Shown one piece after another: positions 21,511 through 32,563 of a DNA stretch of 64,000 nucleotides. The stretch lies in NCBI GenBank assembly GCA_961205875.1, contig OY540812.1, forward strand, positions 30,885,098 to 30,949,097, read 5' to 3'. The notes under the pieces were generated by a model. It made no database searches and was not told where the DNA came from. It saw nothing but the letters and a program-made list of their open reading frames with translations. The DNA comes from Sialis fuliginosa (taxonomy: Eukaryota; Arthropoda; Insecta; Megaloptera; Sialidae). Numbering within the stretch: the stretch's first letter is position 1; each line of letters begins with the position of its first letter. The translations under genes and the position numbers were made by a program.

Positions 21511-22440
21511 AAATATCTGCCATGGGAGCCACGGGACTTTCTTATAGGTAATACTGAGAGTGAACAGTGTACGTGATTCTAATTTTATTATAAAATATTT
21601 ATGGCAAACTAATATAATGAAAATGAATAGGACATCAATTATAGACAATAATATTCTCTACAAAATATATAAAATTAATATTTTTAAATTTAATTACTAA
21701 ACCAGAAACGAATGTTTATTCATGTCAATTTTTGAATTTATGAATTAGTTTTGAAACAGTGCGACTAAAAAAAAATGTTTTAGTTAAAAAATGTCCAGTA
21801 TATTATTGTCTATAATTTATACCCCATTAATTTTTTCCCATCATTTATGATTTTACCAGAATGATTTTTTTACATATTTAATTAGAATCACCTACACTGT
21901 TGTTCACTTTCAGTATTACGTATAAGAAAGTCCCATAATACCTATAGCAAACACTGTTCAATCTCTGTAATACGTATAAGAATATCCCAATGACACTCAT
22001 GGCAGATATTTCTTCTCTGTTATTTGAAATATAATTAAAATAATTTTTTTCAAACAAATTTTTTTTCGAAAAAATGAATAGATTATAAATTATAGATAAT
22101 AATATTATCTACAATTTTTAGCTTGTATATTTTTCACTAATTCGCACTGTTTCGAAGTAATTTGAAAAATTCAAAAATAGGAGGTTTTCTTCCCAGACAA
22201 AAATTAAATTTATGTAAATACATTTCATCCTTTTACGATTTGTCGTATTTGAGTTACAGTGTCGACATACCGATAGACACACATACATCATGGTGAACAT
22301 AGTCAGAATGGATTGGGGGAAGATTAAAATGGATAATTTCATCAAAATCCGTAATTCGAAAAAGATCGGCTTTAACAATATTTACTTATACTATAATATG
22401 TATATTTCATATACTACGCATAGTATAAGAAAGTAAAAAT
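21511..22440 (+). repeat. Dispersed repeat family R3, long copy
   Basis: It is collinear with 25070-25563: a TAGGTAATACTGAGAGTGAA block, an AATATTCTCTACA block, GAGGTTTTCTTCCCAGAC, TATTTGAGTTACAGTGTC, an ACACACATACATCATGGTGA block and a TATAAGAAAGTAAAA end. This copy also has an internal segment (about 21830-22000) repeating the front part in reverse. Non-coding. Confidence 0.65.
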
Positions 22441-23010
22441 TATAAATTGTAAACAAAATGTGCGGGTTCCATCTGTATTGACCGACGATATAAAAAAATT
22501 ATTTTACCAGGAATTAATTATTTATTTCAAAAGGACATTCTCTAATTTTGATCCATATGTATGTTGCCCAGAGTAAACTTGAGAATAAATCGAAAGATCT
22601 TGTCATAAATAGAGATTGGAAAAACAGTTGTTATTTTCAATGAAATAGTTACTAGTTAATTTTTTTCGGAAAATAGTTGGTAAATACATAGTTTTTTTTA
22701 CGATTTACTAATAATTAGTGCAAACGAAGCAGTTGGAAATGTAGTTGCAAATAGTTTATTTCAAATTGTTTTCAATCAAACCAGTTTTCTAAAATCGGTG
22801 GAGATATGTAATAAAAATTACAATAAATGCATTTTTACGCAATAGTTGAAAAACTATTTTTCTAATCTCCAGTCATAAATAACAATTTTTACCATTGCAT
22901 CAAAATTATTTATCCTGGAGGAACAGAAATTTGCTTCATGAATATTGATTTTAGTATGTAGGTAAGTAATAAAAAAAACACTTCAGCTATTACTAGTATT
23001 AAAATAATTA
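22441..23010. other. Intergenic A+T-rich DNA
   Basis: No gene or delimitable element seen. Confidence 0.5.
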
Positions 23011-23012
23011 TA

Positions 23013-23571
23013 AGGTACTGGTACCAGTCTTGGATATGACCCCAGTAATGGCAATTTTTTAATAAAATGTACTGAATTAGAAATATTTGTTGATATTTGA
23101 TTAATACCATTTCTGAATATTAATCTATATACATTTAACTGTCTTAGAGCGTGATTTGATGATAGTCAGCCAATGGGTGTCAAAATGGTGGACATTTAAA
23201 CTAATTATTAGTATAATTTATTTATTAATTATTATATTATCATAGTAACTGCTTTACATTGTTTCAAATTTGATTCTATCTTTTATATCTTTTGTGTCGT
23301 AGTATTTATCATTTTGTAATCATTAGCAAGTCTCCATCACTACGTGCTCATTACTAGTTTTACTTTATCCATTACTGGAGAAAAAAACATTTACAAAATA
23401 AAAGGCTATAATTTAAAAAATAAACTATATTTGCGGACTTTGGTAATTAAATTGATTAAATAAAGAGTTACTTGTTTAATTAGTAAGTTGATGAGAATTA
23501 CAACAAAGAAGCCCGTCCATCACAAAAACAGTAAACCTTGCTCTTAGCGGCCATAACTGGTGCCAGTACCT
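23013..23571 (+). mobile_element. TA-flanked mariner-like MITE (family R2), intact copy
   Basis: Ends AGGTACTGGTACCAGT and, reversed, AGGTACTGGCACCAGT, flanked by TA at 23011-23012 and 23572-23573. The interior has CCCCAGTAATGGCAATTTTT on the left and CATTACTGGAGAAAAAAACA further right. At 559 bp with no transposase it is non-autonomous. Copies are at 41946-42514, at 25804-26250 (partial) and at 19481-20225 (reversed). Confidence 0.85.
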
Positions 23572-23589
23572 TATCTCACAACCAAATAA

Positions 23590-24000
23590 GGTTTATTACT
23601 ATTATTGAAACTTGAAAAACAAATATTAGACACTATCTAAGTAAGAATAAACACTCAGCGACACCTTTTAACCCTTCCATTTACCAACGCCCGGTATTTC
23701 TTAGTTCATATTCAGACAGCCATTAATCGCTAAATTGCGAATCTGATAAAAATATCTATAAGACCTTTTTTGTAAAGAATTTAAATAGCTTGTACAAACT
23801 ATTGGCCGTAAAGTTAAAAGAAAGTCGATAAATCGGTAAAAACTGATCTTTCTACCCTTTTGATGTATTGATACAAATAAACATAGTGGCATCTGTACCC
23901 TAACTAATAATAACACTAAATACAGTTTTTTTTATAGAAAATATTTAATATTCATTATTTTAGATCTTTTATATTGTACCAACAAAAACCTATGAAAATT
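23590..24000. other. Intergenic A+T-rich DNA
   Basis: No gene or delimitable element seen. Confidence 0.5.
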
Positions 24001-24475
24001 TGCTTATTTTTTATGCTACTGTATTTGAAAATTGAGGGATGGGGAGACATAAATTCATTTTATTACAAAATGGGACTATATAAGCTATCTTTTGACGTTT
24101 TTCGCAATTTTTCATTATATAAAATCGTAAATATCTCAGCATCTATACGAAATAGTGGGTAGATTTCCCCCCTAGAATTCTTGCACCTCCATAGAAATTT
24201 TTCCGTCGGATTATATGGGACCAATTATAACCCTTCATCTGTGACATGGGGCAAAAGATTGTTTTTTTTCTTCTTTTTTTGTTATTTAAAATCGTAAATA
24301 TCGCAGTTCCAATGCAAGATAGAGTTGAGTGTAGATTTCCCCACTAAAACCTCCTGTCGGATCGAATAAAAACAATTACAACCCTTCATCTGTAAATATT
24401 AACTTTACATTTTTATGCTACTGAATTTAAGGGTTGAGGGATGGAGGGTTAAAAATAATTAATTATTAATTCTGG
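24001..24475 (+). repeat. Degenerate tandem units of a CCCTTCATCTG repeat
   Basis: TTTTATGCTACTG... occurs at about 24010 and 24413. AATCGTAAATATC... occurs at about 24123 and 24290. ATTA(T/C)AACCCTTCATCTGT occurs at about 24226 and 24377. The same CCCTTCATCTGTGAC core sits in the palindrome arms at 9649-10308. The units appear to be diverged direct copies of one repeat. Confidence 0.55.
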
Positions 24476-24599
24476 TAAAAGATATAGCCAGGTGGATACG
24501 GCCGCTCCGATCGGTAGAATAAAGTTTACAGTTAAAATATCTGTCGAGGTTATTCCAATTCGCTAAAGAAGTTTCACTTCAAAATCGTGTGTATATTGC

Positions 24600-24769
24600 A
24601 TAAACTCAAAAAACAGCACCTCTACAAGTTGATAACGCTGGTCCACTATCACCAGCATCCCTTACATGCGCAACAAAGCGGCTACAGCTACAGGATGGGG
24701 TGGGGGGTGAATGGCGCACATAAAGTGGCAAGTGGGGGGGGGGGGAGCGTCACGACGCGCCCAGATCTC
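24600..24769 (+). promoter_or_regulatory. GC/CpG-rich island, probable SLC6 promoter
   Basis: This is the only extended GC- and CpG-rich single-copy stretch in the 14.6 kb between the two genes. It contains a G13 run (about 24734-24746), a CGTCACGACGCGC block, and just downstream a TGACGTCG half-palindrome (24777) and a CACGTG E-box (24807-24812). TCAGT at 24768-24772 fits the arthropod initiator with A at 24770. No TATA box was seen at the right distance. The assignment to the SLC6 gene is inference from position and strand. Confidence 0.5.
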
Positions 24770-24830
24770 AGTACAGTGACGTCGTTAAGCGCGGTAACAG
24801 TGTCGTCACGTGACCCCGCGTCAATGTGAG
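24770..24830 (+). other. Candidate 5' non-coding exon of the SLC6 gene
   Basis: It runs from the initiator-like A at 24770 to GTGAG|GTAGGT, a good splice donor at 24831. The first coding exon of the SLC6 gene begins just after an acceptor (ATTTCAG, 32257) with only five bases before ATG, so an upstream non-coding exon is required. An ATG in this exon (24825) meets TGA at once. The link of this donor to that acceptor is inferred. Confidence 0.45.
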
Positions 24831-25019
24831 GTAGGTCACCTAATTCTTCAGTTATTTTGTATAATTACTCAATATGTATGTTAATTGTTGTGATGATTCT
24901 TATTATTTGTGCAGTTTGTGAAAATGTGTGGTTAATTTCGTATTGAAATGAGATGTGAAAGATGTGACCAGGGGTGGTAAAGTTTATGTTTATAGTGTGT
25001 ATTTATACAGGGTTGGTTG

Positions 25020-25563
25020 AAAGAAAGGACCGCATGACTTATTTTCGTAACTATCAATTGTATTAAAAAAAACGCTGCCGTGGATGTATCGGGACTTTTT
25101 TGTAGGTAATACTGACAGTGAATTGTGTACGTGTTTCTAATTTTATAAAAAAAATATTTCTGGTGAACTGATAAAAGATAGAAAAAAATGAATGGAGTAT
25201 AAATTATAGATAGTAATATTCTTTACAGTTTTTATGTAAAGCATTTCTTTCAAATTCACATAATTTCAAAAATAATCTGAAAAAAGTAAGATCGTTTTCA
25301 AAATAGGAGGTTTTTTTTACAGACGTAAATTAATTTTAAATATTAAATTTCACTCTGCTACGATTTTTATCGTATTTGAGTTACAACGTCTACAGATAGA
25401 CAGACAGACAGACACACATATATCATGGCGAAAATTGTCGGAATGGATTCAGGGAAAGTCAAAATGGATATTTCCATTAAATTCTCTAATTCGAACAAAA
25501 TTGGCTTTACAATACTTATTTGTATTACATGTATTTCATACATGTGGTTGTATAAGAAAGTAA
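25020..25563 (+). repeat. Dispersed repeat family R3, copy
   Basis: It is collinear with 21511-22440: TAGGTAATACTGACAGTGAA, then TTGAGTTACAACGTCTACAG, a CAGACAGACAGACACACA run, AATGGATTCAGGGAAAGTC and a GTATAAGAAAGTAAAA end. Non-coding. The open frames on both strands here are products of the repeat. Confidence 0.65.
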
Positions 25564-25803
25564 AAAATACATTGTATATATATATGTGTATACAAAACAC
25601 ACAGATTTATAAGGTAGTAATGATAAAATAATAAGTTTAATAGAAAAATATTGATAGTTAAAATAAAAAAGTAAAATAAATTAATATTTATTGACGCATT
25701 CTTATTAACAATTAATACATTTTTACATTTAACCCCCCCTCCCCCCCCCCCAAAAAAATCCATATCCGATAAAAAATCATGTATGATTGTTAATAATCGT
25801 ATA

Positions 25804-26250
25804 ATGTACTAGCACCAGTCTTGAACAATACACGAACATTTTTAAATTAAATGTATCGAATTAGAAATAATTTATTGATATTTGATTAGGTACTGCCATT
25901 ACTGTATATTAATCTGTATACATTTAACTGTTTTACAGCGTGATTTGATGACAATTGATCATTTTGTTTAAAAATATTGGACAAATAAACATCGCGGTTT
26001 GGCAGACTATCAAGAAAAATGTATTTTCTTTAAATATTTAGTGATGTTAGTTAATTTAACGATTCTTTATTATATAACTTTTGTGTCGTAGTACTTATCA
26101 TTTTGTCATCTTCTCAAATGTTCATCACATTTATTGATTTGACGTTGTTCATTACTGGAGAAAAAACATAAACAAAATAAAAGGCTATCAAATAAAAAAA
26201 CAAACTATATTTGCGGACATTGGTAATTCAATTGATTTAATAAAGAGGCA
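25804..26250 (+). mobile_element. Mariner-like MITE family R2, partial copy
   Basis: The left end TACTAGCACCAGTCTTG matches the R2 terminus. Internal blocks CATTACTGGAGAAAAAACAT and ATATTTGCGGACATTGGTAA match 23013-23571. The right terminus is missing. Confidence 0.6.
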
Positions 26251-27345
26251 CTTTTATCGATTATTATTTATGGTAAAAAAACATTTTAAATTTATAAATT
26301 AAACAATTTAGTGAATGTTTTTTAGGTGCAATATTTCCAAAAGAATGTGCAATATGCTATGAAACGTTGGTGTAACCAATGACTAGAATAACTCGATTTC
26401 ATCCAGTGACCAAGAATTAAAACAAATATAACGACAAAAGTAAAATTAGAAAAATATAAATATACAAAAAAATATATTTCAACGTATTTTTCTTATATAA
26501 TTTTCACTGAAATAGAAAATAAATTAATGATATTTATTGAATTTGTATGACTATTTTCATTTACTTATTTATAGATAATTATTTTATTATGTAAGGACAG
26601 TTTTATTTTCTTAAAATATATGCAAATATAGATATATAGTTCATATATAATATAGAATACACAAATGCAAGTATACAACAAAAGCAAATAAAATCATATT
26701 TTACAATAATAAAATTATGTATAATTCGTAAATACAAATTTTTCGTATAATAAACATATTTTAGGGTAATTTTTATTTGGGGTATTTTCGAATTTTAAAT
26801 GTTTCCACACTTAAATCAGGCATTACATAAATTGTTGTAAAAAATAAAAGTAAAAAAATCGCAAATACCAATTACGAAAAATATCGTTGTCTCTGATACA
26901 GCTTTTCAAAGAGATTAAATATGAAAATATTTCAATTATAAATATATTTCTGATGTAAAAGTTAAATTGATATTTCTATTTGAAACATTTTGTTCCAGTT
27001 TTATAGTTTTAATGGGCAATATGAAAAATCAATGATATTTGAGAATTTTACCAGTCGCGAACGGGTACAAATGTTGATAAACAGACGATTGCGCGCGCAC
27101 CCTTGCTAGGGGGAGCTTAGTTAGGGGAGGTTGCATATTGTAAAGGTTATCATTGAATGAAACAAGGGCTTAAAATCAACACGAATAATTGCAGCAGTAC
27201 GTGCGATGTTTAAAAAGCTACTGGAACACTCGTGGAAAGAAATAACCGATTTTAATTAACAAAGTTAATTCAAATCAAAGTATACATGAATGGTGTAAAA
27301 TTTATACGTATTAAATTGAGAAGATATCTGCTGAAATAATTAGTT
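26251..27345. other. Intergenic A+T-rich DNA
   Basis: No gene seen. A small GC-richer patch (about 27050-27130, with GCGCGCGCACCC and GGGGGAGC) has no splice site or motif that I can assign. Confidence 0.45.
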
Positions 27346-27349
27346 TTTA

Positions 27350-28080
27350 GGGTTCCGTACCTCCAAATGAGAAACCGGAATCCTTATAGGATCATTTTGC
27401 CTGTCCATCAAGACCTTTTTCTAAGGAACGGCTAAAGGTGTCAAGTTGAAATTAATATCAAATACTACGTCTGTCTGTCCGCCTCTGTGTGTGTGTCCGT
27501 CTGTCCCCTGAATCCGTCACACGCATAATTTATTAACCACTGAACCGATATTAATGAAACTTAGTTGGGTCTGGTTTGAGGACAGTCCCATTTCAAAATC
27601 ATTAAAATCATGTAAAGTGGAGGTATGGCACCCCAAAAAATATATTTTTTGAAGATATCTCAGGAAAGACACATGTTACATGAAAATTTGATGGGCTCTT
27701 TTTTGTGGAGCATTCAATTTTCTATAATATAGGTCACCACAAAGTTTATTGTAAAATATTCCCTTACAAATATTTATCTCAATTTGATTTAAAAAGTCGT
27801 CATTTGTTTTTTTTTAATAGCTATTTACTTTGACATATTTAATGTCATTTTGACGTTTGCATAACAGAAAAATTAAGATTTAAATTGAAATTGTCAAAAA
27901 TATATAAAAAATTAACCAGGCGCGTATTAAGAAAAATATCGAATTGATATTTTTTAATAAAGTTATATAAATTAATGGCAGGCAGTTTATCTGAATATTT
28001 TATCGGTTTTAAAATGAACTACCTTTGATGAATTTAGGACGAGGAAGCACAATTCATTTACTTGGCAGATTTTTTTTACG
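27350..28080 (-). repeat. Dispersed repeat family R1, reversed copy
   Basis: Read on the minus strand it follows the same order of blocks as 15370-16205, from ATCTGCCAAGTAAATGAATT through CCTCGTCC, TGACATT units, a CACCCC-type block and GACGGACA units, to a terminal TACGGAACCCTAA. The last block is shared with repeat family R4. Confidence 0.65.
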
Positions 28081-28598
28081 TATAATTTATTTTAAATTCT
28101 AACTTTACTGGCAATTCGTACTAGAATGTCTTGTCTTAAAATTATGGTCAAGTATTTTCTACAATTATTAAAATTAAAATAGAATTTCATGCATATTTAA
28201 TTTGGTAATGTTGAGAATCCTAAAGGAAAATGTGTAAATGTCACGCATGCGCAGTAAAATCATGGCGTGCAATTATTGGTTTAGGATAAGGTCAGGATCG
28301 AGGTATCTAATGTTAAGAGAGATAGAGTATGAACTGTTGTTTTCTTTGGAAAAGATTTGTGCTAACAATACGGTCATCAATATAAAAGTATATGTATATG
28401 TAAAGATCTTTACTTCTTTATACGATCTTAAAGTACAGTAATGATGAAAAGTTTTGAGATTTTCATGTAAATATCCAATTTTGCTCTTACCTGCATTAAT
28501 TTTAACTAGTTTCACCATGATATATGAGTGTCTGTCTCAGTAGCGTACCGAGTGGCAGGGGGACAAAAGGGGCGGCAAGTTTAAAAATAATAATTAAA

Positions 28599-29502
28599 TA
28601 TACAGGATGGTCCGGGTTGGAATACAGATATTTTAAGAGCTGATTCTTTGGCTCATTCTGAGTAAAAAATTGTACGGGAAAGTGGGGTCTATTTTCAACA
28701 CCCTCTGAGCTACAGGCTGTTTAAAAACTTTCTTCAGCGTAGAACTTACAAACAAAGATTGTCTTACAACTTCCAAAGTAACGTAACTAGAGCAATCACA
28801 TTGAGTATTTTACAGTATCTTACAGTTTTCTAGTTAAAAATTTATATAAATAATCCCCAAACTGACTATTTTACTATCTACCCTATTAAATGAAACAGTC
28901 ATAATTTTTTTTTGTTTATAATTACATGATTTTATTGTTAATGTTAATTTACATAATTAAAACAAACAAAAAATGACTGTTTCATATAATAGGGTATCCT
29001 AGATAGTAAAATAGTCACTTTGGGGATTATTTAGATAAATTTTTAACTGGAAAACTGTAAGACCCAGGTCCAAACTTTGATGGTGAATTTGTAGGTAACA
29101 TTATGACACACCAAAATAATGATAAAAATACCACATATTATAGGTACTTTTGGGGAAAAATGTCATTTTCATAAAAATTTTCAAAAAAATAAACATATTT
29201 TTTGACTTTGATGAGCAATAACTCTGAATTGGAAACACGGTTAGCATTAACGCTAATACTAAAAAATACGTTAGTTAATTACCTATGAAACTGACTCAAT
29301 GTGATTGCTCTAGTTACGTTACTTAAGAAGTTATGAAATAATCTTTGTTTGTAAGTACTACTCTGAAGGAAGTTTTTAAACAGCCTGTAGCTCAGAGGGT
29401 GTTGAAGATAGACCCCACCTTCCCATACAATTTTTTACTCAGAATGAGCCAAAGAAACAGCTCTTAAAATATCTATATCCCAAACCGGACCACCCTCTAT
29501 AT
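28599..29502. mobile_element. Compound foldback element (palindrome within palindrome)
   Basis: Outer arms begin ATACAGGATGGTCCGGGTTG and end with its reverse complement at about 29480-29502 and run about 210 bp. Inner arms (about 28815-28910 and 28975-29062, around AAACAGTCAT...ATGACTGTTT) form a second hairpin. About 230 bp (29063-29293) is present only on the right side. The surrounding GGGGCGGCAAGTT-type flanks (28530-28598 and 29560-29690) look like ends of an older hAT-like element. No coding sequence. Confidence 0.75.
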
Positions 29503-29702
29503 AAATATAAAAATATATATAAAAGGTTATCAAAATTAGTAGAAGGTGTAAAATTGTGGATACTGGGCGGCAAATTTGAAGTAGCATCGAAAAAAAGGCC
29601 CTCAATTTTCATATTTAGCATATACTGTAGGAGGGGAAGGGGCGGCATATTTGCTATCTGCCCCAAGTGGCAGACACCTACGGTAAGCCGATGGTCTATC
29701 TA

Positions 29703-30470
29703 TCTGTTTATAGACGCTGTAACAGTCAATTAAAAAATATAATAATAAATATATAAATATATCTTAGAACGGTGAAATTTTAATTTTGGTGAACTATATA
29801 TACCTTTGAAAAAATAGGGTTCCGTAGGACTTCTACAAGAATCTTACTAACCCGCTACCTGTCGTTTATTTGTACTTACACAATTTGAGGCCCGAGGCGC
29901 AAATAAAAAAAATATATATTTTTCTAGTAAAAGAAAATAAAATTTATTGAACGATGTGTTAGGTTAGGTTAGATTACCATAATATTGTGAGACCTTTCTT
30001 ATTTTTCTAATAATTGTCAAATTTATCTAATAAATAACGCACCACTGCCCCTCACGAGCCCCTCCACCATCATATTATCGTCGTATGCACCTATTCTTAA
30101 GTACGGTTTAGCGTTTGTCTATCCGTCCATAACAGCATAATATATCGTTATAACTATTTAAACCAAAAACTTGAAATAAGCAAATTTTCAAATGAGGGGT
30201 GGAGGTAGAGCTAGGAATAAAAAATACACTTATTTTTTTATTTTTAGAGGTATTCAAATTTAAGTCTAAATTAGTAGAAATTGGTCCTTTTTTAAAACTA
30301 AAACATAGTTCCAGCAGGGATTTTGAATTTCATATTTTATATGCACCTCCTCTCAAAAAAAATCATGATAGCAAGATTTGGTACCTTTATGTTCTGAATA
30401 ATTAACTACGAAATTTCTTCTTTTAACCCTAAAATTGTGTATGGAATTATATAATTATCTATTAAAATAT
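29703..30470. other. Intergenic DNA
   Basis: No gene. A TTAGGTTAGGTTAG tract lies at 29959-29972 (arthropod telomere-type unit, three copies). Confidence 0.5.
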
Positions 30471-30760
30471 TACTAGCTGTTACCCGTGCGACTTCGTCCG
30501 TATGGTAATACAGATTTCTGTTTAGTTTAGATTTTAATTTCGCGTTTACACGCTAGATGTCTACGCCAAAAAAGAATAACCTATTAGATAATGCGTATAA
30601 ATACCACATACTTATTTTTTTATCTAATAAATTTTTCGAGATACAAAGTAGCCTATGTTTTTCCTCAGGATACAAGCTATCTCCCTGCAAAATTTCAGTT
30701 CAGTGATTGAGTCGTGAAAAGCTAACAAACAGACAGACAGACTGAGAGACACACAGTGCT
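30471..30760 (+). mobile_element. LINE/RTE-like 3' tail
   Basis: It begins TACTAGCTGTTACCCGTGCG, contains AGTAGCCTATGTTTTTCCTC and AAGCTATCTCCCTGCAAAAT, then CAGACAGACAGAC. This is a fuller copy of the tail at 10545-10713. Non-coding. Confidence 0.75.
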
Positions 30761-31370
30761 GGATTAACTACGTAGCAGGAGTAGCAAATGCTACGGGCCC
30801 CACGTCTTTGGGAGCCCCGCGGCTTTTCGGAAAAATGTATCTTATTGGATTTACCATCTACCGTCCAATGATTGATACGGAGTGTCCAAATCTACAGTTA
30901 TTAATAATTTAATTTTAGGGTTTCCAATCTCAACTTGATTTAATTAAAAAATCGATTTTTAAAGCTCCGATCTTTGATTTTTTTAATCGATTTTTCTAAA
31001 TTTGCTCACTTTAAACGCCTCGGGTGACACCCGTCTCATTTGTTAATAAAATAAAGTCTATTTACCTCCTTTTTTTGGTTATTTAAAGCTTCTAAGGAGT
31101 AAAATGTCTAATAAATTGAATAAATTGACTTATTTTTTGGTAATTGTCAATTCTATAAGGGGTGATAACCGTACAAGTTATTAAAAAAAAATAGAGCCCA
31201 TTGATATTTTTTCTGTCGTAAAAAATTCACAGGGGGTGCATTCGCCTAATGCCCAAAAAATAAATCCTATTGATTTTTTTCGGGTCGGGGGTACACTATC
31301 GATTTCCATCCTGAGTCACCCCCCCCCCCTTTATAACATATGCTACAGGCCCCGCGGTGACATTGGAGTC
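30760..31370 (+). mobile_element. hAT-like repeat beginning CAGTGCTGGATTAAC
   Basis: Second copy of the family at 18897-19395, with the same ATCTACCGTCCAATGATTGA and AATCGATTTTT blocks and a closing CTACAGGCCCCGCGG. It contains a C10 run near 31320. Boundaries are approximate. Confidence 0.6.
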
Positions 31371-31639
31371 ACACATTAGCTTAGTGTAGATTTTTATAAA
31401 AATAGTTATATATTTTTCAGTTCATACTAAGAAGGGTCGATCCAGACTATCGTACCGGTCCCGGACTGGTCTCGCTCCGGTCTTGCTCCAATCAAATATA
31501 AATATACAATAAACAATTAAATCATTTTCACTATAGGTCTCGTTGCAATCACGCTCCGATACAGTATTACTATACTGAATATTTGACTGGATCGACCTTT
31601 ATTCGTTTTTAGGTTACCGTAGAAAAAATTTTTAAGTAT

Positions 31640-32100
31640 GAATGTAGCTTTTAGTTAGTACTTTCATTGAAAATTATATCGAACATTGTCAAAATTATTT
31701 TGGACCTCCCTCCCTTAGACTGAAAAGTGAACTCATATTACATTTTTTTTTTCACTTACCCCATTGAGTGGGGTGTCGTTAGATAGGTCTCCTAAAATGC
31801 AATAAAAAATGTTAAATGATCTTTTGATTTTAACCCTTCAGTCACGATATATTTGCATTTAAATGTCGTTATCAGAGTGTCCCCCTCCTCTATTTTCTAA
31901 ACTATCTATTCAAAAAATCTGAAAAAATTTCAGAATGTAGCTTTTAATTAAGTAGTACTTCCACTGAAAATTATAACGAACACTGTAGCTAGAATAGTTT
32001 ATAAAAAAATTGAAATTACTCTTGTTTATAAATCGTAATGACTACGGAAACCTATCATGTGCGTGCCCAACACGCACTTGGCCGTTTTATTTTATTAATA
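31640..32100 (+). repeat. Dispersed repeat family R4, copy
   Basis: Blocks GAATGTAGCTTTTAGTTAGT, CCCATTGAGTGGGGTGTCGT and GATATATTTGCATTTAAATG are shared with 49930-50170. It ends with an ACACGCACTTGGCCGTTTTA-like tail known from a common insect repeat. It ends about 160 bases before the first SLC6 coding exon. Confidence 0.6.
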
Positions 32101-32262
32101 TATCAGTCAGACATTTGACCATGTGTACATGCCTTTACAACCCTAATTATACATTAAACTGCACATTACGATTGCTACATGCAACAAAATTTACATATAT
32201 ATTATTTCAACTGCATAGGATGACAGTAGTCATTTACATTTGTGTTTGTGATTTCAGTAAAA

Positions 32263-32563
32263 ATGTCAGAAACGGCAACGCATCATTTCTGGGACGAGGA
32301 GGCCGAAGAAGACGAGAAAGACGACACGTTTATTGAATTTTCGGCGAAAATATCGAATACGAAACGAAAAAAAATACCGACTATAAGTATATCGAGTCCG
32401 GCAGCTAGTGGCGGTGTCGGGAGCAATGGGGTTATCCCGGAGGAACGCGACGAGAGGGGGGGATGGGATAACAAACTGGACTTTCTATTCTCTTGTATAA
32501 GTGTGTCAGTGGGGCTGGGAAATGTGTGGAGGTTTCCGTATCTTTGTTATAAAAATGGTGGAG
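32263..32563 (+). CDS. SLC6 exon 1: N-terminus and TM1
   Basis: The acceptor ATTTCAG ends at 32257, then TAAAA and ATG in a good context (AAAATGT). An in-frame ATG at 32242 lies within the intron before that acceptor, so 32263 is preferred. It encodes an acidic cytoplasmic tail ([11 protein letters not shown]), a basic patch (KRKK), then [20 protein letters not shown] and TM1. The donor is GGAG|GTAAGT. Confidence 0.93.

Noticed and set aside
24587-24829. 80-codon frame in a GC-rich patch, possible small secreted or regulatory protein.
   Set aside because: The length is explained by GC-rich, stop-poor composition including a G13 run; the region fits a promoter and 5' UTR better.
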